30,337 bases of DNA, taken from IMG/VR virus record IMGVR_UViG_3300022858_000412, positions 1 to 30,337 of that record, one strand, 5' to 3'. The notes beneath the pieces are model-generated. The model worked only from the letters and a program-made list of their open reading frames with translations. It was not told the origin of the DNA and ran no database searches. Below, piece after piece: positions 9,677-19,297 of this stretch. The first letter of the stretch is position 1; the number at the start of each line of letters is the position of its first letter. The position numbers were made by a program, and so were the translations under genes. This stretch comes from a virus.

Positions 9677-10175
9677 TAACGATGTAAGAAATATTCTTAA
9701 AGAAGAAATTATTTTAGCCGAAGGTACTGGCGAATTATTAAAAATGTTTAAAAATTTAGCGAAACAACCAATAAATAAAGTTGTTTCAATGATACGCAAA
9801 GGTTGAGCGGACTTTAAAAAAGAAATAACGAGTTCTGGCAACGAAGAGCTTGCATTGACAATTATCAATAAGAAATTTCATACCAATTATAAAAGTTTAA
9901 GTGAAATTGATAAACTTCAGCAAATGAAAGAAGACATTCAACCTTTAACCGAAGACTTTAAGCACTATGTAATGTCATTAAAAGACACGGTATACACATC
10001 ATCATTAGTTATGGGTATGCTTTCTGTTTGATTGGAATTTGCAAAACTTTTAAATGGCAAAGCAATGAATTATAAAAATTTAGCATTTTTTGGAACACTA
10101 TGGCTAATACTGGCATCATCAAAGTATTATGGCGAATGAAAAAATTGGAAGAAAGCACAAAAACAAGGAGAATAA
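9669..10175 (+). CDS. Leader-bearing membrane protein
   Basis: The 168-residue product starts MNNNDVRNILKEEIILAEG, a variant of the shared leader with a possible protease site after E18. Near the C-terminus are two hydrophobic segments, SLVMGMLSVWLEFAKLL and NLAFFGTLWLILASS, followed by a basic tail. A helical domain lies between. If the leader targets the head, hydrophobic segments are unexpected, so this member may have another role. TGA is Trp in KGWADF, SVWLEF and YGEWKN. The start overlaps the previous stop (9669-9676). Confidence 0.7.
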
Positions 10176-10179
10176 GAAT

Positions 10180-10611
10180 ATGGACAAAAACAAAAAATGA
10201 ACGAGCAAAAAAGTTATTACAGTTGCAGTATTATATGCAATTGGATTATTTTTCATCTTGACAAATAGAGCATCATTTCCGGAATGGTCAAGTTATGCAA
10301 TGTGATTATATGGAATTTATGCCTTAGGTAATGTAGGAGCAAAGGTAACACAATCATTAAAAGATGGCGTTGTAATTGATATTGGACTTAGTAGAAAGCT
10401 TATTGGGTTTGCTGTATTACTTGCTACAGCAATAGGACTTATGTTTCTTAAGAAAGAAGGAATTTACGTTGTAACATTTACAATGTTAGCGACATTTATA
10501 CAAAATATATTTTTCATTTATGTTGGTGGTAATGTTGGCGACAAACTTGCAGGTGTATCGGGAAAACTTTTAAAAGTAAAACCAGATATTAAAGACAAAG
10601 ACAAAGTTTAA
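10180..10611 (+). CDS. Multi-helix membrane protein
   Basis: The 143-residue protein has about four hydrophobic segments: VITVAVLYAIGLFFIL, YAMWLYGIYALGNVG, LIGFAVLLATAIGLMFL and VVTFTMLATFIQNIFFIYVGG, with a Lys/Asp-rich tail. It contains TGA-encoded Trp at KKWTSK and AMWLYG. It follows another membrane protein by four bases. It could be a second holin or a superinfection-exclusion protein; neither can be chosen from sequence alone. AAGGAG lies upstream. Confidence 0.7.
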
Positions 10612-10637
10612 TTAAAAAATATTTTAGGAGATAGTAA

Positions 10638-11021
10638 ATGTTAAAGAAATCAGAAGTTAGAGTAATGATTAAAGAAATGATTAAAGAAGAAACCATTGCC
10701 TATGGCCCAGATAACCTTGGACATACTAAATTAAACTGATACGATAAATCGCTTGATGATTTTATTAAAGATGAATTAGGGGAGGACGTTATGCATGAGG
10801 GACTTACGAGTATATCATTCGCAATAGCAGGGAAGGCTTATAAAAATGATGCATTAAAAATTGCTAAACAATTAATTAAAGATTATAGAATTAGAAAGTT
10901 TAATAACAGAGCCAAAGATGAGTTAGTAAAGCAATTAAAGCCCAAATGGGAAAAAGGTAAAACTAAAGTCATTCTGAATGTTGATGATATTTTAAAACAA
11001 CAAGAATTGGGAACATTTTAA
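10638..11021 (+). CDS. Leader-bearing small protein
   Basis: The 127-residue protein begins MLKKSEVRVMIKEMIKEET, a clear member of the leader family with one extra residue before KKSE. One TGA (LNWYDKS, near 10738) is read as Trp and joins the leader to the downstream frame. The body is basic and helical, with KAYKNDALKIAKQLIKDYR and VKQLKPKWEKGKTKV. A basic body fits a protein packaged with DNA, but no family is recognised. AGGAG at 10626-10630. The stop overlaps the next start in TAATG. Confidence 0.8.
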
Positions 11022-11158
11022 TGACAAAAGAAGGGCGTGCTAAATTATTGAAAAAGGCGAAAGAACGCCCGAACCTTGTTAAAACGTATATGAAGTTACT
11101 TAAAGAAAACATACTTCGGAAAACGCACTTGCCTTGATTAGAGACGCATTTTTTTTAG
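11021..11158 (+). CDS. Very small basic protein
   Basis: A 45-codon frame starts at the TAATG overlap and ends at TAG 11156-11158. The product is strongly basic (TKEGRAKLLKKAKERP) and has one TGA-encoded Trp (LPWLETHFF). The stop falls within the ribosome-binding site of the next gene, which is how real genes are arranged here. It lacks its own strong ribosome-binding site, so coupling would be needed. Confidence 0.5.
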
Positions 11159-11169
11159 GAGTAATAAGT

Positions 11170-11424
11170 ATGATTAATGATAAAGAATTAAACGAAATGA
11201 AAGATATTATTTTTGAAGGCAAATATAATGGAAAAGTATTGGTGCCGTTAACCATAGCACTGACACAAACTGACGAAGATAGGCGAAAGGCAAAGGAATA
11301 CATTAAGCAAAATAATCTTGAGAATACTACACCAGGTAGAGCGTTTGCTACCGCCGAAAAGCATTTCAGTCAGGCTAGTCATTATTATATGCAAGCAAAA
11401 AAGTTATTGGATAAATTGAGGTAA
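11170..11424 (+). CDS. Small helical protein with a loose leader-like N-terminus
   Basis: The 84-residue protein begins MINDKELNEMKDIIFEG; the IIFE-G step resembles the end of the capsid-leader family. The body is helical (EDRRKAKEYIKQNNLEN, then HFSQASHYYMQAKKLLDKLR). I chose ATG 11170, nine bases after AGGAG at 11157-11161; an in-frame ATG at 11134 lies inside the previous small gene and has no such site. No Trp. Function unknown. Confidence 0.75.
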   Translation: MINDKELNEMKDIIFEGKYNGKVLVPLTIALTQTDEDRRKAKEYIKQNNLENTTPGRAFATAEKHFSQASHYYMQAKKLLDKLR

Positions 11425-11426
11425 TT

Positions 11427-11738
11427 ATGAAAATACAAGCAAAAACTTTGATTCGAATATTGATAGGTATCGTTATAGTTGCGGCAATTATAATATTATT
11501 GCCACAATCAAATATTAATAGTTTGTTAATAAAGAAAAAGAAAAAACAAGTTAAAGAAATTAAGAAAGAAATAAAAAAGCTTGAAGAACAAAAGGAAAAC
11601 AATGAGGGCGATATAGACGAAACTAACAAAAGTATTGTTGAGTTAGAAAAAGAGCTTAAAGAAATTAAACCAAAAGTCGATACAACTGACATCGACGAAA
11701 CGATAGATTTTTTAAAAGAGTTTATCAATGGGAAATAA
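11427..11738 (+). CDS. Membrane-anchored coiled-coil protein
   Basis: The 103-residue product has one N-terminal membrane helix (IRILIGIVIVAAIIILLP) and then a long charged coiled coil (KKKKKQVKEIKKEIKKLEEQK onward to KELKEIKP). This is the shape of an inner-membrane spanin or other short anchored coiled coil. The protein at 12624, which has a signal peptide, could be an outer partner, but they are not adjacent, so the idea is weak. Confidence 0.75.
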   Translation: MKIQAKTLIRILIGIVIVAAIIILLPQSNINSLLIKKKKKQVKEIKKEIKKLEEQKENNEGDIDETNKSIVELEKELKEIKPKVDTTDIDETIDFLKEFINGK

Positions 11739-11743
11739 ATATA

Positions 11744-12286
11744 ATGAACACATTAAAATTTAAATCATTACTTTTCGAAGGCTCTACAAATCAATATTAC
11801 AGAGCCTTAATGAAGTATGTTGGCAATAATGTTCGCTTAAAGCCGAAAGGTCATTACGAAGAAACAGATGAAGACGGAAACTTAGTGTTTACCACAGGCA
11901 ACGTTATAGCTCAAAGCGAAAAGAAAGAGCTTTCTGCCTCGAAATATATTGGTGGCGCAATGTTAGGAGCGTATTCTGCCTTGGCTTATATGGCTGGCGA
12001 AAATCCAATTGGCAGGGATATATATATTTATACAATTCCTAACAAACCAGACAAAGATTTGTCACATTTAACTTCAGATGATTTTGAATTTTTACAAGAA
12101 GTGAGATATACCAAACCAGTTTTGGCAAAATTTTTTAAGAAAATTAAAATAACAAAAACGATGGATAGAATTTTTGATAATTTTTATAATTTTATAAGTG
12201 GCGACGATTCATTTTGGAATGAATTGCCAGAAAATGAAAAAAGCGAAGTTAAAAACCTATCTAAATTTTTAAAGAAAATAAAATAA
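11744..12286 (+). CDS. Hypothetical protein with a leader-like LLFEG start
   Basis: The 180-residue protein starts MNTLKFKSLLFEGST, close in length and pattern to a T4 capsid-targeting sequence, with a possible cut after E12. The body has mixed strands and helices: TGNVIAQSEKKELSASKYIGG, a Gly/Ala-rich stretch (GGAMLGAYSALAYMAGE) and ENPIGRDIYIYTIPNKP. It uses only TGG for Trp. No family recognised. It starts five bases after the previous stop. Confidence 0.75.
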   Translation: MNTLKFKSLLFEGSTNQYYRALMKYVGNNVRLKPKGHYEETDEDGNLVFTTGNVIAQSEKKELSASKYIGGAMLGAYSALAYMAGENPIGRDIYIYTIPNKPDKDLSHLTSDDFEFLQEVRYTKPVLAKFFKKIKITKTMDRIFDNFYNFISGDDSFWNELPENEKSEVKNLSKFLKKIK

Positions 12287-12297
12287 AGGATGATAAT

Positions 12298-12612
12298 ATG
12301 AAAAAATCAGAAATAAGAATAATGGTCAAGGAAGAGGTAATAAGGGAAAGTTTTGCAGACAATATAACATCTGCATTGAGTGATAAAGATTTTTATAACT
12401 TATTAGATAATGAAATGATAAAAAGTGTTATAACCGTCATTGAAGAGAATGTTGATAATCTTATTAAGCACAAAGGCGTAGAGGCGGATAGAGATGAGGC
12501 CTCTAGGTTAGTAAATGATATATTTAGAAATTATGTGAAACATTTAACGAAGAAGGCGAAAAGAACAAGATTTTTCGGTAAATTCAAATTCAAAAATTTA
12601 TCAAAGAAATAA
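12298..12612 (+). CDS. Leader-bearing small basic protein
   Basis: The 104-residue protein begins MKKSEIRIMVKEEVIRES, the canonical leader with a likely end at E17. The remainder is a helical domain (YNLLDNEMIKSVITVIEEN) ending in a strongly basic tail (HLTKKAKRTRFFGKFKFKN). No Trp. The basic tail would suit DNA contact inside a head. AAGGAT precedes the start. Confidence 0.8.
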   Translation: MKKSEIRIMVKEEVIRESFADNITSALSDKDFYNLLDNEMIKSVITVIEENVDNLIKHKGVEADRDEASRLVNDIFRNYVKHLTKKAKRTRFFGKFKFKNLSKK

Positions 12613-12623
12613 AGGATAGCAAT

Positions 12624-13028
12624 ATGAAAAAGATTATGCCAGTATTATTAATTTTATGCTTAACATTTCCAATATTTGCACAGGAAATTATGACAGTAAT
12701 AGATAGCACATCAAAAGAATTTTATCCGTTGTCCAAAGAAGAATTAAAAACCTTGGCTGTAAAAGTTGATAGCTTACAGCAAGCAAATGAAATAAAAGAT
12801 GAGTTAATAGGTCAATTCAAAATACAAATAGAGAATTATGAAACCTTGGTCATTACAGATTCCTTAATTTTGTCTTACAAAGATAGACAAATTAAAACAT
12901 TGAACGAAATAAATAAATTACAAAAACCAAAATGATGAGAAAAATATGAAAAATGAGCGTATTATATATTCGGTGCAGGAAGTATTATTTTAGGTTCGTG
13001 AGTTGCTAGTAACGTTGTAGGGGGGTAA
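12624..13028 (+). CDS. Exported coiled-coil protein with a C-terminal membrane helix
   Basis: The 134-residue protein has a signal peptide (MKKIMPVLLILCLTFPIFAQ, cut near FAQ-E), a coiled-coil stretch of about 70 residues (VDSLQQANEIKDELIGQFK onward) and, after a Trp-rich hinge KWWEKYEKW, a hydrophobic tail ending SWVASNVVGG. The hinge and tail are visible only when the TGA codons near 12933-12956 are read as Trp. It may act in the envelope at lysis, in spanin-like fashion. The signal peptide resembles those of Bacteroidota, a weak hint to the host. Confidence 0.75.
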
Positions 13029-13030
13029 TT

Positions 13031-14653
13031 GTGAGTACACCAACAGAAGAGCAAATTAAAATAATGGAAATGCGAAAGCTTATTAAAAAAGAAATGAGCA
13101 GATGCGCAAGAGACCCAGCATATTTTATGATAAAATATTGCAAAATTCAACATCCATTAAAAGGTTTAATAAAATTTGATTTGTTTGATTATCAAGAGAA
13201 AGCAATCCAAGAGTTTTTAAAATACCGATATAACATTATTTTAAAAGCAAGGCAGTTAGGCATCTCAACTTTAACTTCGGCTTATGCGACATGACTATTA
13301 ATGTTCCATGATAACAAAACAGTATTGATTATAGCAAATAAAGCAAAAGTTGCCAATAGTATGATTAATAAAATATCAACTATTTACAAAAACTTACCGA
13401 GATGATTGCAAAAAATTGTGCAAAATGAAAACGGTAAATTACCAGTAGATAGTAAAACAAAACTTACATTCATAAATGGCTCAACTGTTGAAGCTACATC
13501 TGCAACCGATGACGCTGGTCGTTCTGATGCATTATCATTATTAATTTGGGATGAGTGTGCGATTGTAAAAGAAAATTTAGCAAGGGAGATTTGGACAGCC
13601 GCAAGCAACACATTGGCAACTGGTGGTGATTGTATTATTTTATCAACTCCCAAAGGTGTTGGTAATCAATTTCACGATTTATGAGTTGATGCTGAATCAG
13701 GCGATAATGAGTTCCATACCATTAGATTGCCATGAAGCGTACACCCGGAAAGAGATCAAATTTACAGAGACAATGAAGATAAGAAATTAGGCAAGAAGAG
13801 GGCGTCTCAAGAGAATGATTGTTCTTTCCTTACTTCTGGTGATTCAGTAATTGATTTGGAAATAATAGAAGCACATAGAAAAAAGAATGCATGTGACCCA
13901 ATAGAAAAAAGATATGCCGGAAAATTCTGAATATGAAAATATCCCGAAGCAAATCATAAGTATATAGTTTCTGTTGACGTTTCACGTGGTGACTCAGAAG
14001 ACAAGTCAGCATTTCATATTTGAGATATAGAAACACTCGAACAAGTTGGCGAGTATGTTGGGTTAATTGACCCGTACGACTTAGGAACTTGGACAGTAAA
14101 CGTAGCACTCGAATACAATAGTGCTTTATTAGTAATAGAAAATAACGGGCTTGGGTATGCGGCCATAGAGGGCGCATTACATAGAAGATATGGCAATTTA
14201 TATTATTCTGGCAAAGCAGGAACAAAAGCTGATATTGGCAAACGAGTAAAAAATTTATTAAAATCAAATGATGATAAAGTTCCAGGATTTAGTAATACAA
14301 TGATAACAAGACCATTAATGATAAATAAAATGGAAAGATTTTTTAGAGAAGAGGCTGTCATAGTACACTCAAATAGATTATTAAATGAGTTATTAACTTT
14401 TATATATAAAAAGGGTGGCAAAGCAGAAGCCATTAGTGGTAAGCGAGACGACTTAACATTGTCAGCGGCAATAGGATTGTACGTAAGAGATACGGCAATT
14501 ACTTTATTACAAGAAAGTGTTAAATCAACGAAAAGAATGTTAAAATATACAGGCAAATTAACTTCAAAGCAAATGTATAATGACAATGATAATGACGACC
14601 CATGGAAAGCGTCAGTAAGTGGGCAAGTAATGAATTTAAGAGAATTCTTATAA
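13031..14653 (+). CDS. terL: Large terminase subunit, gp17-like DNA-packaging ATPase/nuclease
   Basis: The 540-residue protein pumps DNA into the prohead and cuts it. ATPase motifs: variant Walker A KARQLGIST (K72-T80, with no Lys before S/T), Walker B LLIWDE (W173, D174, E175) and coupling motif STPKG (205-209). Nuclease motifs: D316 in SVDVSRGD, E370 in VIENNG and D473/D474 in GKRDDLT. Seven in-frame TGA codons (13292, 13403, 13682, 13733, 13928, 13934, 14021) stand beside four TGG; reading them as Trp gives motifs such as YATWLL and FWIWKYP. The start is GTG, two bases after the previous stop, with a run of G as ribosome-binding site. The portal follows after 15 bases; T4's tail genes 18 and 19 are not between them. 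Confidence 0.95.
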
Positions 14654-14668
14654 AAGGAAGGCTAAAAT

Positions 14669-17143
14669 ATGGCACAAGAAACAAGTAATTTTTATAGAGG
14701 GTTGAGAAGATTATTCTCTAATAACGTGATTGTAAGATACGTTGGTAAGAAAAAAGTAAAAGTTGTAGATGCGGACGGATTTCAAATGCGTCATGGTGAA
14801 TCTGGTAAATATTCTCGTATGAAAACATACGCAAAATTAGAAGAAGCGAGTGGAGCAATTCAAGGTTCTATTGATCATCAAATGCTATATAATGATTATA
14901 TGCAAATGGATAGAGACCCGATATTGTCATCGGCACTTGATCTTTACGCAGAAGAATCAACTACAAGAGATGAGTTCGAGGATATCTTATCTATTACGAC
15001 TGATAATAAAAATATAGAAGATATATTACAAAATTTATTTTATGACATTTTGAATATCCCATTTAATTTATGAGGCTGAATCAGAAATATGGCTAAATTC
15101 GGAGATTGTTATTTATATTTAGAACTTCATAAAGATTTGGGCATTATTAACATTAAAATATTATCGCCGTATGAAGTCGAAAGACTTGAAGGCGTTGACG
15201 AAGACAATCCATACTTAGTACAATTTGTTATAGCTGGTGATAAAAAAGATATGTTAGAAGAATTTCAAGTAGCTCACTTTAGATTGTTAGGCGATGTATT
15301 TCACTTCCCATATGGTCGAAGTATGCTTGAAGGTGGTAGGAAGATATGGCAACAATTAACACTTATGGAAGATGCTATGCTTATTCACAGAATAACAAGA
15401 GCACCTGAAAAAAGAATTATAAAAATAGATGTTGGCGCATTAGCACCTGACGAGATTGACGACCATATGGAAAACATCATGAATGGTATGAGAAGGACTC
15501 CATTTATAGACCAAGCAACTGGAGAATATAACCTTAAATATAATATGATGAATATTAACGAAGATTTTTTCTTCCCAGTTCGTGGTGGCGACACTGGGAC
15601 TGAAATCGATACATTAAGTGGAATGGAATACGCAATTATTGACGACATCGAATACTTACAAAGAAAATTATTTGCATCATTAAGAATACCTAAAGCGTTC
15701 TTAACTTTCGAAGAGGGAATTGGATGTGTTGTTCCTGAAACAGAAATTAAATTAATTAATGATGAAGTAAAAACAGTTAAAGAATTAATCGAAGATTATG
15801 AAGGTGGAATTAAAAATTATGTATATTCAATTAATGAAGAAAAAGAAATTGTTCCTGGCGAAATATCTTGGGCCGGATATACAAAGAAAAACGCTAATTT
15901 AGTTAGAGTTAATTTAGATAATAGTAAATATATTGATTGCACTCCAGATCATGAATTCTTAACAAGAAATGGCGAGTGAGTTGAGGCACAAAATTTAATA
16001 GAAAATCAATCATTAATGCCTTTATATTTGGATAAAACAAAATACGGATATACTACCGTTTACCAACCAAATACGGGCAAATATAAAGAAGTACATAGAC
16101 TTGTTCCAGAACATTATGGAAACGTTATTAAAGGTTCAGACATGGCAATTCATCATTGTGATTTTAATAAAAAAAATAACATTGCATGGCCGAAATTTAT
16201 AAGAAATAAAAATATTAAAAACCATAAAGTAATTAGCATAGAATTTCTTAATGAACAAAGAGATACATGCGATATTACAATTGAAAAATATCATAATTTT
16301 GCAACAAATGCTGGCGTAATCATACATAATTCAAAAGCCACACTTGCCGCCGAAGATTTAAGATTTGCGAGAACAATTGAAAGAATACAAAGTATTATTG
16401 TTTCTGAATTAACAAAGATTGCGATTATTCACCTTTATTCTCAGGGATATAAAAATAAAGATTTATTAGATTTTGAATTAAGTTTAACAAATCCTTCAGT
16501 AATACATGAAGAGATGAAAATTGAATTATGGAATGCCAAAGTATCATTGGCAAATGATATGATGGATACAAACCTATTAAGTAGTGATTTTGTATATGAG
16601 CAAATTTTTAAATTAAATGATATTGATTCCGATAAAGAACGTGCTGGCGTTATCAAAGATAAAAAACGAATGTTTAGAATGGAAACCATTGCAAATAATG
16701 GAACGGATCCGGCAGATGCAAAGTCAGAACCAGAAGGTGGAGATAATGAGGATGATGGTTTTAGTTGGGACGGTGACGATGATGATGTTGAAGAGAATGT
16801 TAGTTCGAGCAGTGACGATAACAGAAAAGCAAAGAAAAGTAAAATTGATACGACGTTGGGAGTAGATGATATGAAAGACGCACATAAATATGACAAAGAT
16901 GTAATTTCTCACAAGTATAAAGGTGGCAGTGCTTTATCATTAGAGGGAACCGTAGCTGACGTATTTGGGGAAGACGATGAGAAAATTGAAAAGAATCAAG
17001 CATTAACTGAAAAGAGAATTAAGGATAAATTTGGTTTCTTGGAAAGACTTGAAGCGACCTTAACTTATGCAAAAGAAGAAAGTGAGAAAGCCTTAATAAA
17101 AGAGGTTTTAAAAAGCGAAAAAGATAAAATAATGTTAAAATAA
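14669..17143 (+). CDS. 20: Portal protein, gp20-like, interrupted by an intein
   Basis: The 824-residue precursor loses a 202-residue intein to give a 622-residue portal, the dodecameric DNA gate at the head vertex. T4-type portal signatures are DPILSSALDLYAEEST (about 89-104), FGDCYLYLE, FHFPYGRSMLEGGRKIWQQL, APEKRIIKIDVG and, after the splice, EDLRFARTIERIQ. TGA at 15071 and 15080 (NLWGWIRN) join the two first parts. The C-terminal ~100 residues are low-complexity, with an acidic Asp/Glu/Ser stretch (GDDDDVEENVSSSSDD), longer than in T4 gp20 (524 residues). AAGGAAGG precedes the start. The next gene follows after a 99-nt gap. Confidence 0.93.
15725..16330 (+). other. Intein in the portal gene with a degenerate HNH nuclease segment
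   Basis: The 202-residue element starts at Cys (TGT 15725, portal residue 353) in CVVPETEIKLI, has block B CTPDHEFLT, block F RDTCDITIEKYHNFAT and ends VIIHN with Ser as +1 residue. Between blocks B and F lies about 75 residues containing HRLVPEHYG and MAIHHCDFNKKNNI, the hallmark of an intein HNH endonuclease, but the usual remainder of that domain is missing. The nuclease is therefore probably dead. TGA 15977 is Trp in GEWVEAQNL, matching TGG in the kinase intein. Confidence 0.92.
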
Positions 17144-17242
17144 TTGAAGAAAATTATATTTATATTAAATAGCACAAATTAAAAGAATAATTTGTAAGAA
17201 TAAAAATTGATAATGATAATAATATTATCAAGGAGAAAAAAT
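17144..17242 (+). promoter_or_regulatory. Intergenic region with hairpin and candidate promoter element
   Basis: This is one of three wide gaps in the window. It holds TATTTATA at 17157-17164 followed by AGAATAA-type sequence, and a perfect 8-bp inverted repeat, TTGATAAT (17207-17214) and ATTATCAA (17224-17231), with a 9-nt loop. The hairpin's 3' arm touches the AGGAG at 17231-17235. It may modulate translation of the next gene or separate it from the portal transcript. There is no U-run, so it is not a standard terminator. Confidence 0.4.
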
Positions 17243-18127
17243 ATGCGTAATCTAAAGCATTTAAAATTGCGAAATACATCAATAATATACGAGACATTGT
17301 TAAGACAAATAACGATAGACGCCCTTGAAGGACGTACTAATTCCCCAGTCTTCGATATATTGAAAGAGTATTTTAATAAGGGTAAATTATTATCCGAAGA
17401 ATTAGGGTTATACAATAGTATTGTTGAATACAAAACTGACAAAAAAGATAAAATGGAATATTTTTTAAAAACAGTTATTCAAATGCGTAAGCGATTAAAC
17501 GAATCGGCATTGGCGCAGGAGAAATATAACGTTATTAAAGAAATTAAAAAACATTATAATCTTAATACGTTGTTTAACTCGAAAGTTGGAAATTATAAAA
17601 TATTGGCGTCAATATATAGATTATTTGAAGCTGAATTACATCCAACTCAAAATTACAACCCAACTGCAATCGTTCAAACTAAATATACAATCATTGAGCA
17701 TATTACTAATCCAATTCAAAAGATAGACAAAACAAAAATCGATTTAATTGTTGAAAAGTACAAACAACAAGCTAAAGAAATAAGAGTTGTTGCTTACAAT
17801 ATGTTAATTGAAAAGTTCAATCAAAAGTATAGTTCCCTTAGTGATAACCAACGTTGTTTGTTAAAAAAATATATTGATAGTATGTCAAATGTGACCGCAC
17901 TAAAAGAGTATGTTGGTAGTGAAGTTCCAAGAGTATCAAAACTTTTAACAAGCTACATTCCTAAAATTGAATCTGAAATTATTAAAATTAAACTTACAGA
18001 GCTTTTGAAACATACAGAAAGTCTCAAGAAAGGTAACAGAGTTAAAGATTCTCAAATTACAAATTTGATGAAGTTATACGAATTGGAAAGTGAAATTTCC
18101 CAGACGCTAAATGAGGATGGTGAGTAA
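17243..18127 (+). CDS. Conserved-looking helical protein of the head-assembly block (unknown)
   Basis: The 294-residue protein is almost entirely helical and contains no Trp. It begins MRNLKHLKLRNTSIIYETLLRQ and shows repeated charged helices, for example IKEIKKHYNLNTLFNSKVGNY and LKKYIDSMSNVTALKEYVGS. It sits directly after the portal, where T4 has the small core genes 67 and 68, but it is far larger and shows no clear similarity to them. Start ATG 17243 follows AGGAG at 17231-17235; an upstream in-frame ATG at 17207 lies in the hairpin and lacks such a site. Confidence 0.75.
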   Translation: MRNLKHLKLRNTSIIYETLLRQITIDALEGRTNSPVFDILKEYFNKGKLLSEELGLYNSIVEYKTDKKDKMEYFLKTVIQMRKRLNESALAQEKYNVIKEIKKHYNLNTLFNSKVGNYKILASIYRLFEAELHPTQNYNPTAIVQTKYTIIEHITNPIQKIDKTKIDLIVEKYKQQAKEIRVVAYNMLIEKFNQKYSSLSDNQRCLLKKYIDSMSNVTALKEYVGSEVPRVSKLLTSYIPKIESEIIKIKLTELLKHTESLKKGNRVKDSQITNLMKLYELESEISQTLNEDGE

Positions 18128-18130
18128 ATT

Positions 18131-18430
18131 ATGAAAAAATTAGAAATTAGGCAAATGATACAGGAAGAGTTAGCAAAACTAAACGAAGCTCAAAAATATC
18201 CTACTCAAGATGAAGCCGAAGCAATGAGTGACTGGTACATGGCAATGAATAACGTATATATTGGCGCCGGGGGAAAAAAAGTAAGAGCCGCATTTGAAAA
18301 GGCTGACGATATTAGAATCAAATTACACACAGAAATTTTTGGTGATAAGTCTCCATGAGCATTAACAAGAAAAGGGAATAAATCAGAAGTAGTTTGAGAC
18401 AAACATAAGGCTGAAAGGTTAGGAATATAA
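18131..18430 (+). CDS. Leader-bearing small protein
   Basis: The 99-residue protein begins MKKLEIRQMIQEELAKLNEA; the expected protease step is after E19. The body, from QKYPTQDEAEAMSDWYMAM to VVWDKHKAERLGI, is mixed in charge and contains two TGA-encoded Trp (SPWALT, VVWDKH). A 28-nt stretch of the leader (18151-18178) is identical to 18453-18480 in the next gene, although the bodies are unrelated. Confidence 0.85.
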
Positions 18431-18432
18431 TT

Positions 18433-18675
18433 ATGAAGAAATCAGAAATTAAGCAAATGATACAGGAAGAGTTAGCAAAAGTAATGCAAGAGAAATCTCC
18501 ACAAATGAAAGCCAATAAAGGCGGCCAATATATTTCGGACATTATCAAGAAAATTGGAACAATTGATTCTCATGCTGGCATAGATAAAAGCAATAAAAAT
18601 TACAAAGAATTGATATCTAAAATGAAAGCCGCAATTAAAGCATTACAAAGAGCAAAATCCCTTTTGAGACCATAA
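18433..18675 (+). CDS. Leader-bearing small helical protein
   Basis: The 80-residue protein begins MKKSEIKQMIQEELAKVMQE. The body is basic and helical, ending KMKAAIKALQRAKSLLRP, which could bind DNA or form a helical bundle. No Trp. It starts two bases after the previous gene and shares leader DNA with it on one side, and with the stub at 18678 on the other. Confidence 0.85.
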   Translation: MKKSEIKQMIQEELAKVMQEKSPQMKANKGGQYISDIIKKIGTIDSHAGIDKSNKNYKELISKMKAAIKALQRAKSLLRP

Positions 18676-18677
18676 TT

Positions 18678-18716
18678 ATGAAGAAATCAGAAATAAATGA
18701 AATAAAGGTGATATAA
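18678..18716 (+). pseudogene. Leader-only stub (12 codons)
   Basis: An ATG followed by KKSEINEIKVI and TAA: the leader start without any body. Twenty-three nt around its start (18672-18694) are identical to those at the start of the preceding gene (18427-18449). The stop overlaps the next ATG in TAATG. It looks like the remnant of a leader gene whose body was lost or replaced. It might still be translated as a coupling peptide. Confidence 0.6.
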
Positions 18717-18982
18717 TGAAAAGTTTTTTAAGAGAAGTTAGTACAACAGGAGATATTGCTGGATATGAAACTCCATATGCATTTTCAACCAAAGGTCCAA
18801 ATTCAAAGCGCTTAAAAGATATTCGCAAATGATGTAAGATTTTTGGGTGAGAAGCCGCAAAAGGTGCTAGTCTTAATGAAGAATTTGAACCAGAAGATTA
18901 TAGGAAAATTAAAGAATTAATTAGGACAGAAATGGCTTTAATTATGTTTGATTTATTTAAAAAAAGAAAAGCTTGAATGTAA
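18716..18982 (+). CDS. Small protein with a short LRE-type start
   Basis: The 88-residue product begins MKSFLREVSTTGDIAGYETP; L-R-E at 5-7 could be a short version of the leader end. Three TGA codons (RKWCKIFGWEAA and KAWM) are read as Trp; with TGA as stop the gene would be broken. The C-terminal half is helical and basic (ALIMFDLFKKRKAWM). Cotranslated with the stub before it. Function unknown. Confidence 0.65.
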
Positions 18983-18996
18983 TAGGAGACATACAG

Positions 18997-19296
18997 ATGA
19001 AAAAATCAGAAATACGAACAATGATAAAAGAAGAGATGATTAAAGAAGGTATGGACTACGGTTTGAAATATGGCATTAGAGATAAAGTAAGAAGTGCTAT
19101 TAATGACATTACAGCAAATATGGAATTCTATTATAGCGAAGATGATGAAATGGATTACAAACAGGCTCACAAAAAAGCAATTGAAGCATATAAAAAATGA
19201 GCAAAGGCAGTCTTTGAACAATTAAAAAAATTAAAAGAAGAAACAAGGTCAGGCTCAAACATATACGATGTAACTTTTAAGAAAAATAAAAAATAA
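18997..19296 (+). CDS. Leader-bearing small helical protein
   Basis: The 99-residue protein begins MKKSEIRTMIKEEMIKEG. Start at 18997 follows AGGAG at 18983-18987; the in-frame ATG at 18973 lies inside the preceding gene. The first 31 nt are identical to those at 20232-20262. The body is acidic in the middle (YYSEDDEMDYKQ) and basic at the end (YDVTFKKNKK), with one TGA-encoded Trp (KKWAKAV). Confidence 0.82.
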
Positions 19297-19297
19297 T

